Shown: piece by piece, positions 1-6,420 of the stretch | How the letters are laid out: each line of letters opens with the position of its first letter | Numbering within the stretch: position 1 is the stretch's first letter | NCBI GenBank assembly: GCA_905214175.1 | Contig: CAJMLD010000040.1 | Coordinates: forward strand, 1 to 10,605 | DNA: 10,605 nucleotides | Source: an uncultured bacterium | GTDB taxonomy: Bacteria > Actinomycetota > Coriobacteriia > Coriobacteriales > Atopobiaceae | Direction: 5' to 3' | The notes under the pieces: model-generated | Told to the model about the DNA's origin: nothing | The model's input: the letters and a program-made list of their open reading frames with translations, nothing else | Database searches by the model: none | Position numbers and translations under genes: made by a program

Positions 1-26
1 ACAACAGTCATAGATGCTCTCCCATA

Positions 27-70
27 CGCGCCCGTGCAGTGGGTTCCCACCGCGCGGGCGCGTTTTCTCT
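27..70 (+). terminator. Intrinsic terminator of an upstream gene outside the window
   Basis: The arm at 27-37 pairs with 52-62 (ten Watson-Crick pairs and one G-T), and the stem continues inward after an A-C mismatch (39-42 with 47-50). It is followed at once by TTTTCTCTCTT at 63-73. A GC-rich stem plus a T tract on the + strand is the classic rho-independent form. It should end a + strand transcript entering from the left and insulate the fructose operon. Confidence 0.85.
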
Positions 71-129
71 CTTGGCTATACCGTTGCCCCTCCCCAAGCA
101 GCCGTTGGGCGTGATAACGGATTACTACT

Positions 130-160
130 TTCGTTTTTCTTCGTTTTGTCTCGCATTTTT
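130..160. promoter_or_regulatory. Candidate DeoR-type operator: three repeats with a 10-bp period
   Basis: TTCGTTTT occurs at 130-137 and again at 140-147, and a degenerate third copy, TCGCATTTT, lies at 151-159. The spacing is exactly 10 bp, so the copies face the same side of the helix. This is the only strongly T-rich stretch in the leader and sits just upstream of the fructose operon, whose last gene encodes a DeoR-family repressor. DeoR-family sugar repressors often bind short direct repeats. Assigning this site to that protein is inference. Confidence 0.45.
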
Positions 161-165
161 ACGAT
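137..165 (+). promoter_or_regulatory. Possible promoter of the fructose operon
   Basis: TACGAT at 160-165 resembles a -10 element. At a 17-bp spacing the only -35 candidate is a weak TTCTTC at 137-142. The candidate overlaps the 10-bp repeats, which would suit repression by a protein bound there. The -35 is poor, so the exact position is uncertain. Confidence 0.3.
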
Positions 166-191
166 TACGTGGTAAAGTTGTGGGCAGTCTT

Positions 192-284
192 AGGAGGAGA
201 TGTGGAGAACGGCAATCTCTTCCGCGGGAGTGGCCCTATGGGACCACAGGGATATGGCGCCGCGTGCGCCACAGGAGAGGGGAG
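192..284 (+). promoter_or_regulatory. Structured leader with two ribosome-binding sites ahead of the EIIBC gene
   Basis: A perfect AGGAGG lies at 192-197, four bases before an in-frame GTG at 202 and two bases before an out-of-frame ATG at 200. A second site, GGAG at 281-284, stands seven bases before the ATG at 292. Between them are two stem-loops: 230-236 with 240-247 (one bulged A) and 255-260 with 266-271 (perfect, five-base loop). The second hairpin ends just before the proximal site. The start at 292 is preferred because EIIB homology begins right after it. The upstream site could serve a longer form or a control element. Confidence 0.45.
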
Positions 285-291
285 TGAAGGT

Positions 292-1803
292 ATGGCCGAA
301 GACACGACGTACGACCTCATTGCCGCTACCGGTTGTCCAACGGGCATCGCCCACACCTACATGGCTAAGGAGGCCCTCGAGAAGGCCGCCGCGGCCAAGG
401 GTCTCACCATCAAGGTCGAGACCCACGGGCAGGTCGGCATCGAGAACGAGGTGACCCCGGCGCAGATCAAGGCTGCGAAGGCCGTCATTGTCGCTGCCGA
501 CAAGGACGTCCAGGCCGAGCGCTTTGCGGGCAAGCCCATGGTGAGCGTCGGCGTGACCGCCGCAATCAAGGACCCCGAGGGCCTCATCGACAAGGCTCTG
601 GCGGCTAAGGCTCAGGGCGAGCTCAGCGAGGAGGTCGCAAACGCCTCGAGCGACAACAGCTCCTCCGACGAGAAGGAGTCCGTGGGCCACATCATCTACA
701 AGCACCTGATGAACGGCGTCAGCCACATGCTCGTCTTCGTGGTTGCCGGCGGCGTCCTCACGGCCGTCTCGTTCCTCTGGGGCATCACGTCCTTCGACTC
801 CACCGCGGCGGACTACAACTCGTTCGCGGCAATGCTCAAGATCATCGGCGGCATCGCCATGAACCTCATGGTCCCGGTGCTCGCAGCCTACATCGCCGAG
901 TCCATCGGCAAGCGCCCGGCACTGGTCCCTGGCTTCGTTGCCGGTATGATCGCCATCACCGGTCTGCCCGTCTCGCCTGAGACTGGCCTCATCGACGCCG
1001 GTGGCGCTGGCGTTGGCTTTGGCTTCCTCGGCGGCATCGTCGGCGGCTTTGTTGCCGGCTACGTGATTGTTGGCCTGGAGAAGCTGCTCTCTGGCATGCC
1101 TAAGAACCTGGACGGCCTCAAGGCCATCTTCCTGTACCCGCTGCTCTCCACCTTCATCACGGGCCTGATCATGCTCGGCATCTCTGGCCCCATGGCCGCG
1201 ATCAACACCGGCATGATGAGCTTCCTCGAGGGCCTCGAGGCCTCCGGCCCCATCGTCCTCGGCCTGGCCATTGGCTGCATGTGCGCGTTCGACATGGGCG
1301 GCCCAGTCAACAAGGCTGCCTACGTTACCGGCACCGCGCTTCTCACCGAGGCGCTCCAGGCTGGCATCGGCACCCCGACCTACAACTTCGGCACCAACTT
1401 CATGGCCGCCGTCTCCGCTGCATGCATCGTTCCGCCGCTGATCACCGCCTTCGCCGTCATCGTGGGCAAGAAGTACTTCTCCAAGGAGGACCACGACGCC
1501 GGTATCGTCAACATTGTCCTGGGCTGCACCCACATCACCGAGGGCGCCATCCCGTTCATGACCAAGAACATCTGGCCTGTCATGCCCATCATGATGTGCG
1601 GCTCCTCGATCGCGGCAATCCTCACCATCCTGTTTGGCGTCCACGACCCCGCGCCTCACGGCGGCTTCCTGGTCCTGCCTGTTGTTGATGGTTGGTACCT
1701 GTGGCTCATTGCAATCTTTGCCGGCGTCCTTGTTGGCGGTATTCTTTACGTCATCTTCAAGCGCAACGAATACCATAAGAATGGCGACAAGGTCGTGGAG
1801 TAA
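292..1803 (+). CDS. fruA: PTS fructose transporter subunit EIIBC
   Basis: This membrane permease of the phosphotransferase system imports fructose and phosphorylates it, normally to fructose-1-phosphate. From the ATG at 292 the protein has 503 residues. The EIIB domain occupies about residues 5-105 and carries the phosphocysteine motif CPTGIAHTYMA, with Cys15. A Ser/Asp/Glu-rich linker (about 110-130) leads to a hydrophobic EIIC domain (about 132-490). The EIIC domain contains the conserved MGGPVNKAAY (335-344) and TEGAIPF (416-422, with Glu417, a family hallmark). No EIIA domain is fused; it is the next gene, nine bases downstream. Fused fructose permeases often carry A, B and C together, so this is a split form. 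GGAG at 281-284 supports the start, but an in-frame GTG at 202 behind AGGAGG could add 30 low-complexity residues. Mannose-family substrates cannot be excluded; fructose is supported by the adjacent fruK. Confidence 0.93.
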   Translation: MAEDTTYDLIAATGCPTGIAHTYMAKEALEKAAAAKGLTIKVETHGQVGIENEVTPAQIKAAKAVIVAADKDVQAERFAGKPMVSVGVTAAIKDPEGLIDKALAAKAQGELSEEVANASSDNSSSDEKESVGHIIYKHLMNGVSHMLVFVVAGGVLTAVSFLWGITSFDSTAADYNSFAAMLKIIGGIAMNLMVPVLAAYIAESIGKRPALVPGFVAGMIAITGLPVSPETGLIDAGGAGVGFGFLGGIVGGFVAGYVIVGLEKLLSGMPKNLDGLKAIFLYPLLSTFITGLIMLGISGPMAAINTGMMSFLEGLEASGPIVLGLAIGCMCAFDMGGPVNKAAYVTGTALLTEALQAGIGTPTYNFGTNFMAAVSAACIVPPLITAFAVIVGKKYFSKEDHDAGIVNIVLGCTHITEGAIPFMTKNIWPVMPIMMCGSSIAAILTILFGVHDPAPHGGFLVLPVVDGWYLWLIAIFAGVLVGGILYVIFKRNEYHKNGDKVVE

Positions 1804-1812
1804 GGAGAGCGC

Positions 1813-2268
1813 ATGAGCGAGTTCGTTCCAGCATCCCATGTCTTCGTGGACAATCCCGCAAGCACCGTGGACGAGGTCCTGAGGTTCCTCTCCCAGACGG
1901 CTGTCTCCTACGGGGTGGCCAAAGACGCCGACAAGGTCTTCGAGGCCTTCAAGGCGCGCGAGGCCGAGGGAACTACGGGGATGATGGGCGGATTCGCCAT
2001 TCCGCACGCAAAGACCGCTGAGGTCAGCACGCCAACCGTCACTGTGGTGAAGTTCGCCGGTGATGTCGAGTGGGCAACCATGGACTCAAAGCCCGTCCGT
2101 TGCGCCATCGCTCTGCTCATCCCCGACGACGGCACCCAGACGGAGCAGCTGCGCCTGCTCTCCAAGGTTGCAGTCCTTCTCATGGATGCGGACTTCCGCG
2201 AGAAGGTCCTTGCCTCCGCGGACTCGCAGGAGATTGCCGACCTCATCAACAACGGCCTCGAGAGCTAG
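1813..2268 (+). CDS. PTS fructose-type EIIA phosphocarrier
   Basis: This cytoplasmic 151-residue protein belongs to the fructose/mannitol EIIA family (PTS_EIIA type 2). It accepts phosphate from HPr on a histidine and passes it to the EIIB cysteine of the preceding gene product. The active-site motif GGFAIPHAK is visible with His65, and the length matches a single EIIA domain with nothing fused. The C-terminal half (LRLLSKVAVLLMDADFREKV) is typical of the family. The gene starts nine bases after the EIIBC stop, with AAGGAG at 1802-1807 overlapping that stop codon, so the two are surely co-transcribed and probably translationally coupled. No HPr or enzyme I gene lies in the window, so those general components must come from elsewhere. 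Confidence 0.92.
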   Translation: MSEFVPASHVFVDNPASTVDEVLRFLSQTAVSYGVAKDADKVFEAFKAREAEGTTGMMGGFAIPHAKTAEVSTPTVTVVKFAGDVEWATMDSKPVRCAIALLIPDDGTQTEQLRLLSKVAVLLMDADFREKVLASADSQEIADLINNGLES

Positions 2269-2299
2269 ACGACCGGTTTTCCGATCTGAGGTTCGTGCT

Positions 2300-2336
2300 G
2301 GGGACCCGTCGCCTGCGCGGCGGGTCCCCATTTCCT
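2300..2336 (+). terminator. Strong hairpin between the EIIA and fruK genes; possible attenuator
   Basis: Positions 2300-2312 pair with 2317-2329 in a 13-bp stem with one G-T pair and a four-base loop, CTGC. Only ATTTCC follows, so the T tract is short and termination may be partial. It lies 31 bases after the EIIA stop and 64 bases before fruK. It could be a leaky terminator, or an mRNA-stabilising or processing structure that sets different expression of transporter and kinase. Confidence 0.55.
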
Positions 2337-2393
2337 GCCAGTACGGAGTTATCAATCGCGTGAGACGCGTCGAGAACGATCAAGGGAAGTTCA

Positions 2394-3311
2394 ATGATTT
2401 ATACACTCACAACCAATCCCGCCATCGACATGAACATCACCTCGGACACAATCTCGACCGAGCATGTCAACAGGACGCGTGACGCGGTCTACACGCCCAA
2501 CGGCAAGGGCCTGAACGTCTCGTTCGCGCTCAAGCACTACGGCATCGATTCCAAGATCCTGGGCTTCTTTGGGGGCTTCTCGGGCGACTACATTGTCCGC
2601 GAGGCCAATAAGATCTGCCCGGTGGAGCCGGTCCAGATTGATGGCATCACGCGCGTGAACGTCTTCCTTACCACGCCGGAGGGTGAGTACAAGTTCCCCA
2701 ACGCCGGAGCCGAGGTCAACCGCGCCAAGCAGGAGGAGATGCTCTCGCTCATCCGGGGCCTAGACGATCTTGAGTGCCTCGTGGTCTCCGGAAGCCTTCC
2801 CACAGGCATTGACGCCTCGTACTACGACGAGCTCATTGAGGTGGTGCGCGAGAAGGGCGCGGAGTTTGTCCTGGACATCTCCCACAAGCACCTGCGCGAG
2901 CTGGTTGAGAAGGGCCCCCTGCTCATCAAGCCAAACGACGAGGAGGTCGCGGCCATCTTTGGCGTGGACGTGAAGAGCGAGAGGGACATTGTCTCCGCGC
3001 TCCACGCCATCCACGACGCTGGTGCCAAGAACATCCTCCTCACGCTCGGCGGAGAGGGCGCCTACTTCTTCAACGGCGAGCACGTCTGGCACGCAAATGC
3101 GGCAAAGGTCGACGTGCTCTCCACCGCCTGCGCGGGAGATGCCACGCTTGCGAGCTTCCTCTCGGTGTGGCTCGCGGACCGCACGCAGGTGGAGCCGGCA
3201 CTCACGCGCGCTATGGCAACCGGTGCCAACGTCGCCATGAGCGCGGGTCTCGGCGACTTTGCCCTTGTCGACCAGCTAGCTACGTCTATTGGCGTTGATA
3301 TGGTGGAGTAG
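2394..3311 (+). CDS. fruK: 1-phosphofructokinase (PfkB/ribokinase family)
   Basis: This enzyme phosphorylates fructose-1-phosphate with ATP to fructose-1,6-bisphosphate, in the cytoplasm. The 305-residue length is normal for the family. The N-terminal sequence MIYTLTTNPAIDMNI and the motif NGKGLNVS (36-43) are characteristic of the 1-phosphofructokinase/tagatose-6-phosphate kinase branch. Further family features are GSLPTG (133-138), LIKPNDEE (177-184) and the C-terminal anion-hole and catalytic segment STACAGDATLASF, with catalytic Asp249. That segment is usually xxGAGD; here a Cys (246) replaces the first Gly. AAGGGA at 2382-2387, six bases before the ATG, supports the start. The gene sits between the PTS genes and a DeoR-type regulator, which favours fructose-1-phosphate over tagatose-6-phosphate as substrate. 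The substrate is inferred from context. Confidence 0.9.
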   Translation: MIYTLTTNPAIDMNITSDTISTEHVNRTRDAVYTPNGKGLNVSFALKHYGIDSKILGFFGGFSGDYIVREANKICPVEPVQIDGITRVNVFLTTPEGEYKFPNAGAEVNRAKQEEMLSLIRGLDDLECLVVSGSLPTGIDASYYDELIEVVREKGAEFVLDISHKHLRELVEKGPLLIKPNDEEVAAIFGVDVKSERDIVSALHAIHDAGAKNILLTLGGEGAYFFNGEHVWHANAAKVDVLSTACAGDATLASFLSVWLADRTQVEPALTRAMATGANVAMSAGLGDFALVDQLATSIGVDMVE

Positions 3312-3316
3312 AGGCC

Positions 3317-4111
3317 ATGAATTCGACCAAGACCCCGCGGATGCTCGCCGCTGAGCGGCAGAGGTACATCCTCGATATGATCCACGAAAGCGGAACCGTC
3401 TCCGTTGTCCAGATCTGCGAGCACTGCGGGGTCTCCTCCGTTACCGCTCGCGCCGATCTTGACACCATGGAGCGCGAGGGGCAGCTCAAGCGTACCCACG
3501 GTGGGGCTGTGCCCGTGACGCAGCTCGTGATTCCGGCAGTCCCGCAGCGCGTGCACAAGAACGCCCGGGCAAAGCAGGCAATTGGTCGCAGGGCGGCGGA
3601 GCTCGTGGGTGACGGGGAGACAATCCTCGTTGGCTCCGGCAGCACGACGCTTGCCTTCCTCCACTGCCTTACCGAGAAGCGCGGCATCACGATCATCACC
3701 AACGACATTAATGGCCTCATCTACATCGAACAGTTCCTCCCGCAGGCAACGCCTGCGTGTACGGGCGGCATCTTGGGCCGAGAGTATCGCCACTTTGCCG
3801 GCCCCATGGTTGCCTCGTCGCTCTCTGATATCTACCTTGACAAGGTCTTTCTTGGCGCGGATGGCTTCGAGCCAGACTTTGGGTTCCTCGCCGAGTTCGA
3901 GCGCACGGCAACCACCAAGGTCGAATTCATGCGCCACGCGAGAAAGGCCATCATCCTCATGGACGCCTCCAAGGTGGGGGCCGCACGCTCCTTTGTGCGC
4001 TTTGCCGGCCCAACCGACGTGGATACGGTCATCATGGACAAGGATCCCGGCGGCATTGTTGCCAGCGCGACGGCAGGCCGGGACGGAGAGAGCCGCGTGG
4101 TGATCGCATAG
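3317..4111 (+). CDS. fruR: DeoR-family transcriptional regulator, probable fructose operon repressor
   Basis: The 264-residue protein has an N-terminal DeoR-type winged helix-turn-helix (about residues 10-65: AAERQRYILDMIHESGTVSV, then GVSSVTARADLDTMEREG and LKRTHGGAV). A DeoRC sensor domain follows (about 83-245), with the sugar-phosphate-site motifs VGSGSTT (105-111), TND (128-130) and GADG (180-183). Members usually repress sugar operons until a sugar phosphate such as fructose-1-phosphate binds. The recognition-helix segment reads TARADL where TIRRDL is common. The start is five bases after the fruK stop, with GGAG at 3305-3308. An alternative ATG at 3341 lacks a clear ribosome site but would also give a plausible N-terminus. 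Being last in the operon implies autoregulation, perhaps through the repeats at 130-160. The target is inference. Confidence 0.88.
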   Translation: MNSTKTPRMLAAERQRYILDMIHESGTVSVVQICEHCGVSSVTARADLDTMEREGQLKRTHGGAVPVTQLVIPAVPQRVHKNARAKQAIGRRAAELVGDGETILVGSGSTTLAFLHCLTEKRGITIITNDINGLIYIEQFLPQATPACTGGILGREYRHFAGPMVASSLSDIYLDKVFLGADGFEPDFGFLAEFERTATTKVEFMRHARKAIILMDASKVGAARSFVRFAGPTDVDTVIMDKDPGGIVASATAGRDGESRVVIA

Positions 4112-4211
4112 CGCGGAGCGCTGGTCCCGGGGCTCTTGACGTCCCCAAGAAAGGGTAGGAACAGGTTATAGCCCATCGTTCGGGTTTTCGGTTGCGTGAC
4201 CGCGTGCGACG
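4112..4211. other. Convergent intergenic region without a clear terminator
   Basis: The DeoR-type gene and the sensor kinase gene converge here with 100 bases between their stops. Small dyads occur, for example AGCGC-GGA-GCGCT at 4110-4122 (which includes the last two bases of the DeoR-type stop codon) and TCTTG with CAAGA around 4133-4149, but none is followed by a T tract in either direction. No small gene is supported. Readthrough from each side, giving overlapping antisense transcripts, is possible. Confidence 0.4.
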
Positions 4212-5549
4212 CTATTCCGGCAGAGGTATGACGACGTTCAGGTGAAACACCCCGTCTTTCGCCCGCATGGCAACGCTGCCTCCGTAGCGCTCCGCGATGA
4301 GGCGGATGCTTCTCGTACCAAAGCCGTGGCTTTGGCTATCCGCTTTGGTCGTGCGCGGAAGGCCGTCCGGCCGAAAGCTCACGTTACCGGCAAACCTGTT
4401 TTCAACGTGTATCGAGGCCGTGCCCGCCGCCTTGCGCACCATAAGTGAGATGTCACGTTGGTCTTGGGGCAATCTCTCCGATGCCTCAATAGCGTTTTCC
4501 ACTGCGTTGCCAAAGAGCGCATAGATATCCACTAGCTGCATGAAGGAGACTGCGGTGCCGTCTGCGATGCAGCGGAAGGGTATGCCTCTTCGCTCGCAGA
4601 TGAGCCCCTTCTCGGAAAGGATTGTGTCAAGGGCGTCATTTCCAGTCTTGACGAGTGAGTCGTAGACGTCGATTTCAGAGGACAACTCGTCAAGCGCCTG
4701 CTGAGTCACACTCGTCCCACCATCGGCAAGGTGACGGATCTGATGCCGGATGTCGTGACACTTCACGTTGATGGCTTCGATGTTCTCGCGCGAGAGCTGG
4801 TACTGGCGTCTCTCGGCGGCAAGCATGCTTTCCGCCAGCGCCGCCTCCTCGCGTGCGCGTCTTCCCACAAGGAAATCGAACCCCATGACCAGTAGGGCGA
4901 CACACACGATGCCGTGGATGAGCTTGAGGGCCAGCAAGAGCGAGAGGGGCACCGCGAGAGTGGCGAGCGATTTGTTGATCGTGTCAAAGAGAATGACGGC
5001 AAAGAACACCATGGCGAGAAGGACAAGCGTCCTACGGTCGCTCGACGCGGCAAGCCCGCTTTCACGGACGGGACGGGCGAGAAGCGGCCATGCCACAAGA
5101 TAGACTATTACGCACGAGGTGACCTCGATTGCCACGGTAGGGGCAAGTGGCACGCCGTTCACATTGCCGTTGCCAAGCGCTAACTCGATGGAGTCTGCCA
5201 TGCTGCTTGCGAGGTTTTGGAGCGTGTAACCGGCAACAGTGCAAAAGACCGCTGGCCAGAAGCCGGTCTCCCTCAGCCCCGTGACGAGCATGGCCGCCGG
5301 AAGCAGGGCAAACGACCAGAACAGGGCACTCACGATTGCTTCCCATAACTTGGCAAGGTTCGGCCCCATAGAGGCAACAAGGTCCGAGCTGAATAACACG
5401 GCCGTGAGCACGAGAAGGGGAATCAGACCGCCAAGGACGGGTTTCCACAGGGCGTGCTTTCTGCGAACGAAGTTGCCAGTGAACAGGTGGATACCCACTA
5501 TCATCTGGATAATCGCCACGCAGGTCTCGACAAGATTGCGTTCAAACAT
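4212..5549 (-). CDS. Membrane sensor histidine kinase, GHKL ATPase (AgrC/LytS-like)
   Basis: The 445-residue protein has an N-terminal half (residues 1 to about 225) with some six or seven hydrophobic membrane segments and no large extracellular domain. A short coiled-coil region (about 228-258) follows, then the phosphoacceptor motif NVKCHDIRHQIRHL with His265. The GHKL ATPase domain comes next, with N-box GNAVENAIEA (347-356) and G-box SHGFGTRSI (407-415). This layout matches kinases paired with LytTR regulators, which often sense peptides or envelope state. The ATG at 5549 is preferred: GGGAG (5559-5555) stands five bases upstream, and a longer reading to 5633 would run into the preceding regulator gene. 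It starts 14 bases after that gene's stop and is surely its partner. No precursor gene for a signal peptide is visible nearby. The ligand is unknown. Confidence 0.9.
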   Translation of the reverse strand: MFERNLVETCVAIIQMIVGIHLFTGNFVRRKHALWKPVLGGLIPLLVLTAVLFSSDLVASMGPNLAKLWEAIVSALFWSFALLPAAMLVTGLRETGFWPAVFCTVAGYTLQNLASSMADSIELALGNGNVNGVPLAPTVAIEVTSCVIVYLVAWPLLARPVRESGLAASSDRRTLVLLAMVFFAVILFDTINKSLATLAVPLSLLLALKLIHGIVCVALLVMGFDFLVGRRAREEAALAESMLAAERRQYQLSRENIEAINVKCHDIRHQIRHLADGGTSVTQQALDELSSEIDVYDSLVKTGNDALDTILSEKGLICERRGIPFRCIADGTAVSFMQLVDIYALFGNAVENAIEASERLPQDQRDISLMVRKAAGTASIHVENRFAGNVSFRPDGLPRTTKADSQSHGFGTRSIRLIAERYGGSVAMRAKDGVFHLNVVIPLPE

Positions 5550-5563
5550 TGATGCTCCCGCAC

Positions 5564-6286
5564 CTATACCGTTCCGCCAAGGTACTCGGCAATCTTCTGC
5601 ATGGCGATACGCTTCTTCCCGCGTGAGAACCACAGTTCCTCTCCATCGTCCATGATGACGGAGTCACGTCTCACACGCCGGATTCGCTCCATGTTTACAA
5701 GGCAGCTTGCACTGATTCTGACGAATGCTGCACCGCCAAGGTCGCGCTCTACTGCGGCAAGCGTCCCGTGTGCCTGAACGTCGGCCGAATGTTGCCCCAC
5801 AACGTGGAACACCAGGTCATGCGCACGAACCTCTACAGCGATGAGGTCGCGTAGGGGGATGACGGTTGACTCGCCTCCAGATTGCACCACATAGTTGGTC
5901 TCGTGCCGCCTGCGAGCCACGCGCAGTGCTTTGCCGAGTGCTGCCGTGACACTGGCGGGGGTCACGGGTTTCACAAGGAAGTCCAGGGCGTCAACTGCAT
6001 AGCCGTGCACAGCATATTGCGCGAGATTGGTCACAAACAGCAACGGCACGTCAATCTTGTGTTCGCGGAGTGCTTCTGCGGCCTCCATGCCGTTGATGCC
6101 TGGTAGCTCTATGTCGAGAAGCACAAGGTCAAAGCGGGGCGCCAATTCCTCGACGGAGAAGGCGCTGGTCTCTCGGTGAATGGAGAGCTCCACGCCGTGC
6201 TGTACACCATAGCGTTCAAGCTCGCGCTCAAGCGTGGCGGCATCAGAGTCATCGTCCTCAACGAGAGGCACTCTGAAGACCTCCAT
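5564..6286 (-). CDS. LytTR-family response regulator
   Basis: This 240-residue cytoplasmic regulator has an N-terminal receiver domain (about 1-120). Its acidic pocket is EDD at 10-12, the phosphoacceptor is Asp58 in LVLLDIELPG, and Thr86 and Lys106 sit in FVTN and FLVKP. The C-terminal LytTR DNA-binding domain (about 130-236) includes IPLRDLIAVEV, FVRISASCLVNMERIRRV and the terminal ISR-like stretch FSRGKKRIAMQKIAEYL. Phosphorylation by the downstream kinase should promote binding to paired direct repeats. AGGGGG (6297-6292) five bases upstream supports the ATG at 6286. It is the first gene of a two-gene - strand operon and is divergent from the GH3 gene, with a candidate operator between them. 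The receiver begins MEVFRVPLVEDD, so the first strand is complete. Confidence 0.93.
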   Translation of the reverse strand: MEVFRVPLVEDDDSDAATLERELERYGVQHGVELSIHRETSAFSVEELAPRFDLVLLDIELPGINGMEAAEALREHKIDVPLLFVTNLAQYAVHGYAVDALDFLVKPVTPASVTAALGKALRVARRRHETNYVVQSGGESTVIPLRDLIAVEVRAHDLVFHVVGQHSADVQAHGTLAAVERDLGGAAFVRISASCLVNMERIRRVRRDSVIMDDGEELWFSRGKKRIAMQKIAEYLGGTV

Positions 6287-6304
6287 GTATGCCCCCTGCC
6301 TTGA

Positions 6305-6337
6305 GCACCGATTTTGGTAGCAGAGGCACCGATTATG
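6305..6337. promoter_or_regulatory. Candidate LytTR operator: 12-bp direct repeat, 21-bp period
   Basis: GCACCGATTTTG at 6305-6316 is repeated as GCACCGATTATG at 6326-6337 (11 of 12 identical; the first nine bases are perfect). The start-to-start distance is 21 bp, two helical turns. LytTR regulators such as AgrA bind paired 9-bp repeats with a spacer of about 12 bp. Against the published LytTR consensus, recalled as [TA][AC][CA]GTTN[AG][TG], ACCGATTAT fits 8 of 9 positions and ACCGATTTT fits 7 of 9. The site lies between the LytTR gene and the GH3 gene, so it could control both. Confidence 0.6.
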
Positions 6338-6354
6338 AAGGACCTCTCCCCGCG

Positions 6355-6383
6355 TTGAACCCTAAGGATACCTTGAAGGTATG
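6355..6383 (+). promoter_or_regulatory. Possible promoter of the GH3 gene with an overlapping 15-bp dyad
   Basis: TTGAAC at 6355-6360 could be a -35 element, with GGTATG at 6378-6383 as a weak -10 at a 17-bp spacing. The direct repeats end 17 bases upstream of the -35, a position suited to activation. A perfect dyad, ATACCTT-G-AAGGTAT, at 6368-6382 covers the spacer and -10, and could bind a second regulator. On the - strand, CATAAT (6337-6332) inside the second repeat could serve as a -10 for the response regulator gene, but its -35 is weak. Confidence 0.35.
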
Positions 6384-6420
6384 AACAATGGCAGGGAGAC
6401 TGATCTGGGAAGGGGTATGT

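Noticed and set aside
200..454. Small + strand frame beginning at the ATG after AGGAGG
   Set aside because: The ribosome site is only two bases from the ATG, the product is an Arg/Pro/Ser-rich out-of-frame reading of the EIIBC gene, and it ends deep inside that gene.
190..2007. Long open frame on the - strand (605 codons)
   Set aside because: It is antisense to the well-supported EIIBC and EIIA genes, its composition is rich in Asp, Gly, His, Glu and Arg, and it has no recognisable motif. GC-rich coding DNA often leaves such open frames on the other strand.
4110..4122. AGCGC-GGA-GCGCT hairpin at the end of the DeoR-type gene
   Set aside because: The stem is short and no T tract follows on either strand, so I do not call it a terminator.
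5550..5633. Extended N-terminus of the sensor kinase starting at 5633
   Set aside because: It would overlap the end of the response regulator gene by about 70 bases and adds a charged segment with no membrane character. The ATG at 5549 has a good ribosome site and starts directly before the first membrane segment.
6388..6420. Eleven-residue longer GH3 start at 6388
   Set aside because: No ribosome site precedes it, and the promoter would leave almost no leader. The ATG at 6421 has AGGGG at a five-base spacing.
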